Assembly (NCBI GenBank): GCA_958296185.1
Contig: CATQIB010000009.1
Location: forward strand, 1-64,000
From: an uncultured Mesonia sp.
GTDB lineage: Bacteria; Bacteroidota; Bacteroidia; Flavobacteriales; Flavobacteriaceae
DNA length: 64,000 bases
Direction: 5' to 3'
The translations under genes and the position numbers were made by a program. The notes under the pieces were generated by a model. The model was not told the origin of the DNA and did not search any database. It saw only the letters and a program-made list of their open reading frames with translations. Position 1 is the first letter of the stretch; each line of letters starts with the position of its first letter. Shown here piece by piece: positions 43,709 through 53,067 of the stretch.

Positions 43709-44881
43709 ATGAAAACAGCTGTAATAGGAGCAGGAACCATGGGTAGCGGAATAGCTCAAGTGGCAGCAACTGCCGGAAACAAGGTGTTACTTTACGATAC
43801 AAAACCAGAAGCTTTAGAAACGAGTAAAACCAAACTTGAAAAAGTACTGAATCGATTAATTGAAAAAAATAGAATCGATGATACCGAAAAAAGGCGCATC
43901 CAACAGAATATAACCTATGTTACTCACTTAAAAGATTTAGCTGAAGCTGACTTAACCATTGAAGCCATTATTGAAAATTTAGACATCAAACAAAAGGTCT
44001 TTCAAGAGTTAGAAACCTACCAATCAGACAACGCAATTATTGCTACCAATACTTCTTCGCTTTCTATTGCGTCTATCGCTTCGGCTTTAAAAATTCCTGA
44101 ACGTGTAATAGGAATACATTTTTTTAATCCAGCCCCTCTTATGCCCTTGGTAGAAATTATTCCAGCTGTACAAACCTCGAATTCAGTAAAAGAAAAAGTG
44201 GTTAAGACTATTAAAGATTGGGGCAAGATTGGTGTGTTGGCCAAAGATACCCCAGGTTTTATAGTTAATCGCGTGGCAAGGCCATTTTATGGTGAGGCAC
44301 TTCGGATTTACGAAGAAGGTAAAGCCAATTTACTCGAAATTGATCACGTAATGAAAAATTTGGGTAAGTTTAGAATGGGACCATTTGAATTGATGGATTT
44401 TATAGGGCACGATGTGAATTACACCGTTACCGAAACCGTTTTTAAAGAATTTTATTTTGACCCAAGATATAAGCCTTCGTTTACACAAAAAAGACTAGCC
44501 GAAGCCGGTTACCTGGGAAGAAAAACAGGAAAAGGATTTTATACTTATCAAGACGGGAAAGCCCTCGAGAAAGAAGATCAAAACATCAACCTTAGTGATG
44601 ATACGGCACACTACATTTTTAATCGTATATTAGTAATGCTAATAAATGAAGCGGCAGATGCATTGTTTTTAAATATTGCAACGGGAAAAGATATAGACCT
44701 TGCCATGACAAAAGGCGTGAACTACCCCAAGGGACTACTATCTTGGGCAAACGAAAAAGGAATAGCTTGGTGTGTTGAACAATTAGACGAACTGTATGAT
44801 GAATATCACGAAGACCGATATCGTTGTAGTCCACTGCTAAGAAAAATGGCAAAACAAAATGAAAATTTTATATTAACCTAA
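43709..44881 (+). CDS. paaH: 3-hydroxyacyl-CoA dehydrogenase PaaH
   Basis: A 390-residue protein. The NAD-binding Rossmann motif is GAGTMGSGIAQVAA (6-19). VIGIHFFNPAPLMPLVEIIP holds the catalytic His region and the C-terminal domain has MGPFELMDFIGHDVN. It oxidises 3-hydroxyadipyl-CoA. A second, short C-terminal domain repeat (about 295-385) is present. It is 34 bases after paaG. Confidence 0.94.
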   Translation: MKTAVIGAGTMGSGIAQVAATAGNKVLLYDTKPEALETSKTKLEKVLNRLIEKNRIDDTEKRRIQQNITYVTHLKDLAEADLTIEAIIENLDIKQKVFQELETYQSDNAIIATNTSSLSIASIASALKIPERVIGIHFFNPAPLMPLVEIIPAVQTSNSVKEKVVKTIKDWGKIGVLAKDTPGFIVNRVARPFYGEALRIYEEGKANLLEIDHVMKNLGKFRMGPFELMDFIGHDVNYTVTETVFKEFYFDPRYKPSFTQKRLAEAGYLGRKTGKGFYTYQDGKALEKEDQNINLSDDTAHYIFNRILVMLINEAADALFLNIATGKDIDLAMTKGVNYPKGLLSWANEKGIAWCVEQLDELYDEYHEDRYRCSPLLRKMAKQNENFILT

Positions 44882-44893
44882 AGAATTAGAGGT

Positions 44894-45322
44894 ATGAAAA
44901 GAATCATTAGGAACATTTTGGCGGTTATCATAGGTGCCCTTATCGGTGGTATTACTAATTCTGCAATAATTTATTTAGCACCATCACTAATCGAATATCC
45001 GGCTGGTGTAGATACCACAACTGTAGAAGGCTTAAAAGCCGCGGCAGATTCCTTGACTGCTAAACATTATTTATTTGCATTTCTAGCTCATGCCTTTGGT
45101 ACTTTAGTAGGTGGCTTTTTTGCTGCCTTATTGGGAGTAAAGAAAGAAGCCTTATTAGCCCTGATTGTGGGAGGCTTTTTCCTAATAGGAGGTATTGTAG
45201 CTAGTTTTATGATTCCAGCACCAACCTGGTTTATTTTCTTAGACTTACTGCTCGCTTATTTACCTATGGCTTGGTTGGGATATAAAATTAAATTATCCAT
45301 TATAAACAACAAACTGGGATAA
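44894..45322 (+). CDS. Four-span membrane protein in the paa operon
   Basis: A 142-residue protein with about four membrane segments (about 5-25, 54-76, 80-104, 108-130). I do not recognise a specific family; general similarity is to small conserved membrane proteins of Bacteroidota. It is 12 bases after paaH and 6 before paaI, so it is firmly inside the operon. A role in transport of phenylacetate is possible but unsupported. Confidence 0.75.
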   Translation: MKRIIRNILAVIIGALIGGITNSAIIYLAPSLIEYPAGVDTTTVEGLKAAADSLTAKHYLFAFLAHAFGTLVGGFFAALLGVKKEALLALIVGGFFLIGGIVASFMIPAPTWFIFLDLLLAYLPMAWLGYKIKLSIINNKLG

Positions 45323-45328
45323 AACCTT

Positions 45329-45751
45329 ATGAATAAAACCGACGATAAGGCGAAGCTAATACCTTATAAAATGCTAGAGAACGATGCCTATAGTCAGTGG
45401 TTAGGTATCCAAATTCTTGACGTAAAAGAAGGCTATTGCCAATTAAAAATGCAAATCCGTAAAGATATGCTTAACAGCCTGGAAAAAGCCCACGGCGGTA
45501 TAACTTACGCTTTAGCAGACACCGCATTTGGGTTCGCTTGCAATACTTTTGGCAAAAAAGCAGTTTCAATAGAAAGCTCTATCAACCATATAGAAGCTTT
45601 AGAAGAGGGCGATATACTCATAGCAGAGTCAGATGTAAAAAGTCAAAAAAATAAGCTTGGCTTTTATATTGTCGAAATAAAAAAAGACAATCAATTGGTG
45701 GCTCTTTTTAAAGGGGTTACGTATAGAACAAATGTAGACTGGGAAATCTAA
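45329..45751 (+). CDS. paaI: Hotdog-fold thioesterase PaaI
   Basis: A 140-residue hotdog protein. NSLEKAHGGITYALADTAFG contains the HGG motif and the conserved acidic Asp of PaaI. It hydrolyses hydroxylated phenylacetyl-CoA that would otherwise trap CoA. It is the last gene before a structured intergenic element. Confidence 0.93.
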   Translation: MNKTDDKAKLIPYKMLENDAYSQWLGIQILDVKEGYCQLKMQIRKDMLNSLEKAHGGITYALADTAFGFACNTFGKKAVSIESSINHIEALEEGDILIAESDVKSQKNKLGFYIVEIKKDNQLVALFKGVTYRTNVDWEI

Positions 45752-45767
45752 GTATAGGTTTTTGGGC

Positions 45768-45885
45768 GCGACCCCTTAAAAAAAAAGGGGTCGGGCTATA
45801 CGCTATATTTTTTTTGCGAGAACCTCTCTGCTATTCATTCAACCAATAGTAAGCAAAAAAAGATGCCGCTACTATCCCTCGCGCA
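45768..45885 (+). other. Structured intergenic element (RNA or repeat candidate)
   Basis: A 118-base element between paaI and the zinc peptidase. Ends GCGCGA (45768-45773) and TCGCGC (45880-45885) can pair. Inside: hairpin GACCCCTT / AAGGGGTC (45772-45793), then GGGCTATACGCTATA, an 8-base T run plus GC (to 45818) that pairs with GCAAAAAAA (45854-45862), and CCGCTACTATCCC. I recall similar GGGCTATnCGCT-containing hairpin elements in other flavobacterial intergenic regions, but this is memory, not a search. Orientation is assumed. Confidence 0.55.
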
Positions 45886-45945
45886 AAAAATTAACTGTAA
45901 ATATTCACTATATTTATCCTATGCTTATATATAAAATTTGTAGTT

Positions 45946-46812
45946 ATGAAATGGAAAGGAAGACGCAAAAGCAATAATTTAGAAGACCGTAGAGGTATGA
46001 GCAGCAAAGGTAAAATAGCTGCAGGGGGTGGTTTAATTGCGATTATCGTTTTATTACTTCAGGTTTTTGGCGGAGAAACTGGTCAAGCTGTCGCACCCGT
46101 ATTAAATCAACTCAATACCAATAACGCATCACAACAGGTAGTTGAAAGAGAGTTAACCGATCAAGAAAAAGAGTTAGGCGATTTTATGGCAACCATACTT
46201 GCCGATACAGAAGACGTATGGACACAAATTTTTCACCAAAATAATATAGGAGAGTATCAAAAGCCAAAAATGATACTGTTTACCGATGCCGTACAAACAC
46301 AATGTGGCGCTGCAACCGCTGCAACCGGCCCATTTTATTGTCCAGCCGACAAAAATGTGTATATGGACCTTACTTTTTTTAATGAATTATATACTCGTTT
46401 CGGAGCAAAAAGAGGTGATTTTGCTATGGCTTATGTCACGGCTCACGAAATTGGTCATCACGTTCAAACCCTTTTAGGAACCTCGCAAAAAGTACGTCAA
46501 GCACAGCGAAATTTGAGTGCTGTAGAAGCCAACAAACTCTCTGTAGCCCTAGAGCTACAAGCCGATTTTTATGCAGGATTATGGGCGCATTATAATCAAC
46601 GCTATTTAGAAGAAGGCGATATAGAAGAAGCTTTAAGTGCTGCACAAGCCGTAGGCGATGACGCCATTCAAAAACGAGTGCGCGGTTCGGTAAATCCAGA
46701 TACTTTTACCCACGGATCTTCTAAGCAAAGAATGTATTGGTTTTTAAAAGGCTTCCAATCGGGCGATATTAGGCAGCATAATACTTTTGAAGCGCTTAAT
46801 ATTTCCAATTAA
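45946..46812 (+). CDS. Neutral zinc metallopeptidase (YpfJ/KPN_02809 family)
   Basis: A 288-residue protein. The N-terminal MKWKGRRKSNNLEDRRGMSS is the family opening, one membrane helix follows (about 27-43), then a zinc-peptidase domain with HEIGHHVQ and LQADFYAG, a HExxH site with a distal acidic residue. The substrate is unknown. It interrupts the paa genes without an obvious metabolic link. Confidence 0.92.
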   Translation: MKWKGRRKSNNLEDRRGMSSKGKIAAGGGLIAIIVLLLQVFGGETGQAVAPVLNQLNTNNASQQVVERELTDQEKELGDFMATILADTEDVWTQIFHQNNIGEYQKPKMILFTDAVQTQCGAATAATGPFYCPADKNVYMDLTFFNELYTRFGAKRGDFAMAYVTAHEIGHHVQTLLGTSQKVRQAQRNLSAVEANKLSVALELQADFYAGLWAHYNQRYLEEGDIEEALSAAQAVGDDAIQKRVRGSVNPDTFTHGSSKQRMYWFLKGFQSGDIRQHNTFEALNISN

Positions 46813-46943
46813 AGCATCTAACAGCTGAGCTCTAATTTTAATTCTTAATTTCATTTTGGTTTGTTCTTCAAAATATCAATGCTGGCTTATGCTTAATTTT
46901 TAGGCTAACCAAAATAATGAGTAGCTCTAATATTTTACTCGAC

Positions 46944-46969
46944 TTATATAAACTGCTTATATAAACTGC
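46944..46969. repeat. Perfect 13-bp tandem repeat upstream of paaJ
   Basis: TTATATAAACTGC occurs twice head to tail (46944-46956, 46957-46969), directly before the -33 element of the paaJ promoter. Spacing of 13 bases is a little over one helical turn. Confidence 0.8.
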
Positions 46970-46998
46970 TTGGTTTAGTGTGTCTATTGCTAAGTTTT
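46970..46998 (+). promoter_or_regulatory. Candidate promoter for paaJ
   Basis: TTG at 46970-46972, 18 bases, near-match -7 box TAAGTTTT at 46991-46998, 34 bases before the ATG. The rest of the 220-base gap shows no other feature. Confidence 0.45.
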
Positions 46999-47032
46999 AT
47001 TTATTTTTAAAACTTTAAATAAAAATATACCC

Positions 47033-48238
47033 ATGAGCAGTTATATTATAGATGGAATAAGAACCCCTATAGGAAATTATAAAGGAGCACTTTCGCCAGT
47101 ACGTACAGACGATTTAGGTGCTTTAGTCATCAAAGAGGTTGTACGTCGCAATCCAAATATCCCAAAAGAAGCTTACGCCGATGTTATTTTAGGTTGTGCT
47201 AATCAAGCAGGAGAAGATAATAGAAACGTAGCGAGAATGTGCGCCTTATTGGCAGAATTACCTTATAGCGTTCCAGGTGAAACAGTAAATCGTTTATGTA
47301 GTAGTGGTTTATCAGCAATTATTCATGCACATCGCGCCATTCATACCGGTGATGGAGATGTTTTTATAGCCGGAGGCGTAGAGCATATGACTCGTGGCCC
47401 TTATGCTATAGCCAAACCTTCTAGTGCCTTTGGAAATGATGCAAAAATGTATGACACCAGTTTCGGCTGGCGGTTTGTAAATCCGAAATTACACGAGATG
47501 TACGGTACAGATGGCATGGGACTTACCGCCGAAAACTTAGTTGATAAGTACAATATTGCACGTGAAGATCAAGATGCGTTTGCCTATTGGAGCCAAATGA
47601 AGGCAACCGAAGCTCAAAAAAACGGACGTTTGAGTAAAGAGCTTGTTACGGTAGAAATTCCGCGTCGTAAAAAAGATCCTATTTTATTTAATCAAGATGA
47701 GTTTGTAAAACCTACCACCACAAAAGAAATTTTGGCTAAGCTTAGACCTGCCTTTAGAAAAGAAGGAAGCGTTACCGCAGGTAACTCCTCTGGTCTTAAT
47801 GACGGTGCTGCAGCAACAATCATTGCATCGAGCAAAGCCGTAGAGCAATATGGTTTAAAACCAATGGCTAAAATTTTAAGTTCGGCAGTTGTGGGAGTAG
47901 AACCTAGAATTATGGGTATTGGTCCAGTTCAGGCTTCAAATAAAGCCCTTGAGAAAGCAGGTCTAACCATGGATGATATAGATGTGATTGAATTGAATGA
48001 AGCTTTCGCCGCTCAAGCACTAGCTTGTATACGAGCTTGGGGATTAAAAGATAACGACCCAAGAATTAATCCAAATGGTGGGGCTATAGCTTTGGGACAT
48101 CCACTTGGGGTCACAGGAGCTAGATTGGCCTATTCGGCAGCGTTAGAACTTCAATTAACCGGTAAAAAATATGCCTTAATAACTATGTGTGTAGGTGTAG
48201 GACAGGGATACGCGGCGGTTATCGAAAATGTAAGTTAG
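47033..48238 (+). CDS. paaJ: 3-oxoadipyl-CoA thiolase
   Basis: A 401-residue thiolase. The acyl-accepting Cys is in NRLCSSGLSA (about residue 90). NEAFAAQ, GGAIALGHPLG (His) and CVGVGQG (second Cys) complete the active site. The near-identical layout to PcaF/PaaJ (401 residues; GADGMG-like TDGMGLTAEN) supports 3-oxoadipyl-CoA cleavage to succinyl-CoA and acetyl-CoA. Confidence 0.95.
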   Translation: MSSYIIDGIRTPIGNYKGALSPVRTDDLGALVIKEVVRRNPNIPKEAYADVILGCANQAGEDNRNVARMCALLAELPYSVPGETVNRLCSSGLSAIIHAHRAIHTGDGDVFIAGGVEHMTRGPYAIAKPSSAFGNDAKMYDTSFGWRFVNPKLHEMYGTDGMGLTAENLVDKYNIAREDQDAFAYWSQMKATEAQKNGRLSKELVTVEIPRRKKDPILFNQDEFVKPTTTKEILAKLRPAFRKEGSVTAGNSSGLNDGAAATIIASSKAVEQYGLKPMAKILSSAVVGVEPRIMGIGPVQASNKALEKAGLTMDDIDVIELNEAFAAQALACIRAWGLKDNDPRINPNGGAIALGHPLGVTGARLAYSAALELQLTGKKYALITMCVGVGQGYAAVIENVS

Positions 48239-48301
48239 CGTTAAAGGCGAATTAAAGTAACAAAAAAATAAGGCTTAATAATAGTACAATATGTTTAATG
48301 T

Positions 48302-48325
48302 CTTTACGGATTGCAATCCGTAAAG
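48302..48325. repeat. Perfect palindrome in the paaZ leader
   Basis: CTTTACGGATT (48302-48312), 2 bases, AATCCGTAAAG (48315-48325): 11-bp perfect arms, 19 bases before the paaZ ATG. The form (GGATT-GC-AATCC core) resembles the short palindromic repeats associated with REP elements in Bacteroidota; an operator or mRNA hairpin is equally possible. Confidence 0.7.
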
Positions 48326-48343
48326 GAGAGAAAAAAGATTGAC

Positions 48344-50854
48344 ATGCAAAAATTAGAAAGTTATATAGAAGGTAAATGGGTGGCCGGTTCTGGTGAAGGA
48401 GTGCCAATGATTGATGCCGTTTCGGGCGAAACCATTGCGCTTAGTGATACCAGCGGTTTTGATTTTGAAAAGGTTCTACAATACGGAAGGAAACAAGGTG
48501 ATACTTTGCGTAGAATGACTTTTCAAGAGCGAGGCAATATGTTAAAGAAACTAGCCCTACATCTTACAAAAAAGAAAAAACAATTTTACGAAATCAGTTA
48601 TAAAACCGGAGCCACTAAAATAGATAGTTTGATAGATATAGAAGGTGGATTCGGTAATTTATTTGCCAATGCTTCTCTGCGAAAAGTTTTTCCGAACCAA
48701 GCATTCGATGTCGAAGGAGATCCTATAGATTTATCAAGAGGTGGTCGGTTCATGGCGCATCATATTTTAGTGCCTAAAGAGGGAGTAGCGGTTCATATTA
48801 ATGCATTTAATTTTCCTGTTTGGGGAATGTTAGAAAAATGTGCCGTCAACTGGATGGCCGGTATGCCCGCTGTGGTGAAACCTGCTACAAACACCGCGTT
48901 TTTAACCGAGGCTGTGGTGCGCGAAATTATTCAGTCGGGTATTTTGCCAGAAGGTTCGCTGCAGCTTATTTCGGGTTCTGCGCGATCTATTTTAGATACG
49001 GTAGAATCGCAAGATGTGGTTACTTTTACAGGTTCTGCCGATACCGGTAGAATGCTAAAATCTCATAAGCGTTTGTTGCAAGAGTCAGTACCATTTAATA
49101 TGGAAGCAGACTCCTTAAATGCATCTATTTTAGGAGAGGATGCAGTGCCAGGAACACCTGAATTTGATTTGTTTATTAAGGAGGTGCGTAATGAAATGAC
49201 GGTGAAGTGCGGACAAAAATGTACGGCTATACGCCGCGTTATTGTGCCAGAGAAACTGGTTGAAGATGTTCAAATTGCCTTAGGTAAAGCGCTGAGTAAA
49301 GTAACCATAGGAGACCCAAGACTTAAAGAAGTTCGTATGGGAGCTTTAGTGAGTCAAGATCAAGTGCGAGAGGTGCGCGAACGCGTTCAAGATTTAAGTC
49401 AAACAGCTTCATTGGTTTATGGAGATTTAGAGCATATTGAAACTATAGGTGCCGACGTTAAAAAAGGAGCTTTTATGTCGCCTATTCTTCTAAGGGAAGA
49501 TAAACCATTGCAGAACTTAGCCGTGCACGATACAGAAGCTTTTGGCCCGGTAAGCACTATTATGCCGTACAAGAATTTAGACGAAGCCATTAAGCTTTCA
49601 AAAATGGGTAAGGGTTCATTGGTAAGTTCTATCGCGACTAATGATGACCAAGTAGCGCGTGACTACACAATAAAAGCGGCGACTCATCACGGGAGAATTT
49701 TGGTTATTAATCGTGAAAGTGCAAAACAAAGCACGGGGCACGGTTCGCCCTTGCCTATGCTAGTTCATGGTGGACCCGGTAGAGCAGGAGGTGGTGAAGA
49801 AATGGGTGGTAAACGCGGTATTAAGCATTATATGCAGCGTTGTGCTATTCAAGGTTCCCCAACTACTTTAACAGAGATTACAGGAATTTATCAACCAAAG
49901 GCAAAGTACAAGGAGGCCGAGAAGCATCCGTTTGCATACCATTGGGAAGATATCAAACCAGGGATGTCTTTAAAGACGCATAATAGAACCCTTACCGACA
50001 CCGATATCGTTAATTTTGGTAATCTTACTTGGGATCATTTTTATGCCCATACCGATATAACTTCTTTAGACGGCAGTATTTTTGAACAGAGAACGGCACA
50101 CGGTTATTTTATTATTTCGGCGGCAGCTGGCTTATTCGTTTATCCAAATAAAGGTCCTGTGGCGGCAAATTATGGCTTAGAGGAAATTCGCTTTTTAAGG
50201 CCCATGTACCATAATGATACGATTCAAGTCCGCTTGACGTGTAAAGAAAAAGTAGATCGAGATCAAAAAGGGAAAGAATTGCCTAGCGGAATTGTAAAAT
50301 GGTATGTAGAAGTATTTGACGTGAATGCAGTTGAGGAGGAAGATAAATTGGTCGCAATTGCAACCATTTTAACGATGGTTCAGAAAAAGCAAACCCGTTT
50401 TGTTGAGGTAAACGAGAACAGTATTGTTTCTGCATTGGCGAAATTAAAAGAAGATACTCCCGCTGCTTGGGGTATGATGACTCCCCAACATATGCTGGAG
50501 CATTTAGAAATGAGTTACCGTATCGCTTCAGGCCAAATACAAGATTTTGAAATTGTAACACCATTAGAGCATATTGAAAAAGTGCAAGAAACGCTATGGA
50601 ATTATCAGCCAATGCCTAAAAACTATGATTTCCCGTTGTTGCCAAAAGATAAATTAGCCGACTTGAAGCATGAAAATTTAGACACAGCTAAAAAGCAGTT
50701 GCTTGAGGCTAGGAAGGCTTATTTGCAATTCTTTAGAGAAAACCCAAATAAAACAACCAAAAATGCCGTTTTTGGAGAACTATCAAAGTTTGAATGGGAA
50801 CTACTAGAGCGCAAGCATATTAATCATCATTTTGAACAATTTGGTTTATGGTAA
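48344..50854 (+). CDS. paaZ: PaaZ (ring-opening hydratase / aldehyde dehydrogenase) with extra DUF1569 domain
   Basis: An 836-residue protein. The aldehyde dehydrogenase domain (about 1-510) has catalytic Cys293 in CGQKCTAIRRV. The MaoC-like hydratase (about 530-678) has Asp564 and His569 in TWDHFYAH. Both match E. coli PaaZ (Cys295, Asp561, His566). An added ~155-residue C-terminal domain contains WGMMTPQHMLEHLEMS, NAVFGELSKFEW and KHINHHFEQFG, the pattern of DUF1569 (DinB-like, His-rich). Usual PaaZ is about 680 residues. It opens the oxepin ring and oxidises the aldehyde. The ATG at 48344 fits the family start. Confidence 0.95.
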   Translation: MQKLESYIEGKWVAGSGEGVPMIDAVSGETIALSDTSGFDFEKVLQYGRKQGDTLRRMTFQERGNMLKKLALHLTKKKKQFYEISYKTGATKIDSLIDIEGGFGNLFANASLRKVFPNQAFDVEGDPIDLSRGGRFMAHHILVPKEGVAVHINAFNFPVWGMLEKCAVNWMAGMPAVVKPATNTAFLTEAVVREIIQSGILPEGSLQLISGSARSILDTVESQDVVTFTGSADTGRMLKSHKRLLQESVPFNMEADSLNASILGEDAVPGTPEFDLFIKEVRNEMTVKCGQKCTAIRRVIVPEKLVEDVQIALGKALSKVTIGDPRLKEVRMGALVSQDQVREVRERVQDLSQTASLVYGDLEHIETIGADVKKGAFMSPILLREDKPLQNLAVHDTEAFGPVSTIMPYKNLDEAIKLSKMGKGSLVSSIATNDDQVARDYTIKAATHHGRILVINRESAKQSTGHGSPLPMLVHGGPGRAGGGEEMGGKRGIKHYMQRCAIQGSPTTLTEITGIYQPKAKYKEAEKHPFAYHWEDIKPGMSLKTHNRTLTDTDIVNFGNLTWDHFYAHTDITSLDGSIFEQRTAHGYFIISAAAGLFVYPNKGPVAANYGLEEIRFLRPMYHNDTIQVRLTCKEKVDRDQKGKELPSGIVKWYVEVFDVNAVEEEDKLVAIATILTMVQKKQTRFVEVNENSIVSALAKLKEDTPAAWGMMTPQHMLEHLEMSYRIASGQIQDFEIVTPLEHIEKVQETLWNYQPMPKNYDFPLLPKDKLADLKHENLDTAKKQLLEARKAYLQFFRENPNKTTKNAVFGELSKFEWELLERKHINHHFEQFGLW

Positions 50855-50871
50855 ACTAAAAATTAAGCATG

Positions 50872-50906
50872 AAAAAAGCCGCTATTTTTACATAGCGGCT
50901 TTTTTA
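50872..50906. terminator. Bidirectional terminator after paaZ
   Basis: Stem AAAAAGCCGCTAT / ATAGCGGCTTTTT with T run, between convergent paaZ and the S46 gene. Confidence 0.88.
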
Positions 50907-50928
50907 TTTTTGTGATTGAAAGATCTAA

Positions 50929-53067
50929 TTACTTAACTAAAGTTAATTCATCTATCAAATGAGTTGCTCCTGCATATTTGTCTATTAAAAATAGTACATA
51001 GCGAATATCTACACTTATAGTACGTTGTAATTTATCATCAAAAATTACATCACCGGCCATAGCTTCGATATTACCGTCAAATGCAAGGCCAATTAATTCA
51101 CCATTACCATTTAGTACGGGAGAACCAGAGTTTCCACCAGTAATGTCATTATCGGTTAAGAAATTAACGGGAAGGTATCCATCTTTATCGGCATACTGTC
51201 CAAAGTCTTTTTTCTCATACAACTCGATAAGTTTTTTGGGCATATCAAATTCTTCGTCACCAGGCTGATACTTAGCTACGGTACCTTGCAAGGTGGTGTA
51301 GTAGTTTTTCTTAGCATCATTGGTTTTGTCTTTAGGTAAAGCGATTACCTTACCGTAAGTTAAACGCAAAGTGCTATTGGCATCTGGATAGTATTTTTTA
51401 TCTGGATTTTGCTTACGCATACCCTGGATCATTAAGCGATAAGCTTTCTGATACTTATCCTCCCAAGTCTTCTCTTCATCGCTTTTTGCGCGGTAGCGGT
51501 TCAATAAAGCAGTTGATAATTGGTACAATTCATCTTGAGCCAACATATCTGCATCAGGGTTATTCATAAAAGCTGTAAAAGCTTCTTGAGATCTAAAAAT
51601 ACTTTCTTTAGCAATAGCATCTACATAAGCTTTCCAATCGGCTAAACTGCTATGCTTAGCGTCTAAATCTTTTACCATTGGTGCAATATCACTAGCTTTC
51701 TGGCTGTAAAGGTGCAATTGAGTTGCTAAAACATCTTTTTCTAATGGTAAGTAAAGACCATCATATAAATTTTCGATTTCGGCTTCTAATCTCGGTTTCA
51801 ATTCGGCTTGCTTCGCTTCGTTTTGTGAGCTAAAGTACTCCATAGTTCTACCTAGTCGATAAGGTAAAGTAGCTATTCTTGTTCTTAATAATAGCATTAA
51901 ATAATTATCATGTTCGCTAGCTTTATTGGTACGCTCATAGTAAGCGTTAATAGTAGGCATCACATCTTTATACTTATTTGTAGCTTGCTTATTGGCCCAT
52001 TTCTGGAACTTTTTCTCGGCTTTACGTTTACTTTTGGCGGTTTTATGCTTTTTTAATGCATCAATCATTCCTTGTCGGTTTTTCCAATAATTGGCAATAC
52101 CGGCATAGGCAGAGGCATAATCTAAATTTACTTGTTGTTTTTTATCCATGTATTTCTTCATAACATCCATAGATGTTTTTGAAGCTTCTACCCAAGCAGG
52201 ATAAGCATACTCTACATTTTGTTCAATTCCTGCAGCCGGTTTCCAACGATTTGTTCTTCCGGGGTAACCCAAAATCATGGCAAAGTCATTTTCCTCAAAT
52301 CCTTTTAGGCTAGTAGGTAAGTGATATTTAGGTTTTAATGGCACGTTATCCTCAGAATACTCGGCAGGGTTTCCGTCTTGGTCGGCGTATACGCGAAATA
52401 AAGCAAAATCGCCAGTATGTCTTGGCCATTCCCAGTTATCGGTGTCGCCTCCAAATTTACCAATGCTTTTAGGAGGAGTACCTACTAATCTTACATCATT
52501 GTAATCTTGGTAAACAAAATAGTAATATTCATTACCACTATAAAAAGATTTAACCGACACGGTGTATTTACCACCTTCGTTATTTTCTTGCTGAATTTTA
52601 GCCATTTCTTTATTAAGGGCAGCTTCGCGCTCATCTTCGCTCATGTTTTCATTAACCTGAGCCAGCATACGCTCGGTCACATCATCCATACGTACAAAGA
52701 AACGAACCGAAAGGTTGGCAGGCTTTAACTCCTCTTTAAAGGTTTTAGCCCAAAACCCGTTGTTGAGGTAATCATTTTCTTCTGTTGAAAGCTCGGCTAT
52801 ATTACCGTAACCACAGTGGTGATTGGTAAGCACTAAACCTTGATCAGAAATAATTTCGGCAGTACAACCGCCTCCAAACTGTACAATGGCATCTTTTAAG
52901 CTATTGTTGTTGATACTATAAATCTCTTCTGGAGTTAATTGTAGTCCCATTTTTTGCATATCAACGTAGTTTAAACGTTCAATATGCATTAAAAACCACA
53001 TCCCTTCATTAGCCCGCATAGGTAGAATGAAAGTGGTAAGCAGTAAACATAAAATCAGTTTTTTCAT
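50929..53067 (-). CDS. S46-family dipeptidyl-peptidase, DPP7 type
   Basis: A 712-residue protein with a signal peptide ending near PMRAN. The catalytic His is in LTNHHCGYG, Ser in ITGGNSGSP. Eighteen residues after that Ser is Gly (LAFDG), the position called Gly673 in DPP7 and Arg673 in DPP11; Gly predicts hydrophobic P1 residues. It releases dipeptides in the periplasm. It lies within the paa region on the opposite strand, with no metabolic link obvious. Confidence 0.93.
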   Translation of the reverse strand: MKKLILCLLLTTFILPMRANEGMWFLMHIERLNYVDMQKMGLQLTPEEIYSINNNSLKDAIVQFGGGCTAEIISDQGLVLTNHHCGYGNIAELSTEENDYLNNGFWAKTFKEELKPANLSVRFFVRMDDVTERMLAQVNENMSEDEREAALNKEMAKIQQENNEGGKYTVSVKSFYSGNEYYYFVYQDYNDVRLVGTPPKSIGKFGGDTDNWEWPRHTGDFALFRVYADQDGNPAEYSEDNVPLKPKYHLPTSLKGFEENDFAMILGYPGRTNRWKPAAGIEQNVEYAYPAWVEASKTSMDVMKKYMDKKQQVNLDYASAYAGIANYWKNRQGMIDALKKHKTAKSKRKAEKKFQKWANKQATNKYKDVMPTINAYYERTNKASEHDNYLMLLLRTRIATLPYRLGRTMEYFSSQNEAKQAELKPRLEAEIENLYDGLYLPLEKDVLATQLHLYSQKASDIAPMVKDLDAKHSSLADWKAYVDAIAKESIFRSQEAFTAFMNNPDADMLAQDELYQLSTALLNRYRAKSDEEKTWEDKYQKAYRLMIQGMRKQNPDKKYYPDANSTLRLTYGKVIALPKDKTNDAKKNYYTTLQGTVAKYQPGDEEFDMPKKLIELYEKKDFGQYADKDGYLPVNFLTDNDITGGNSGSPVLNGNGELIGLAFDGNIEAMAGDVIFDDKLQRTISVDIRYVLFLIDKYAGATHLIDELTLVK

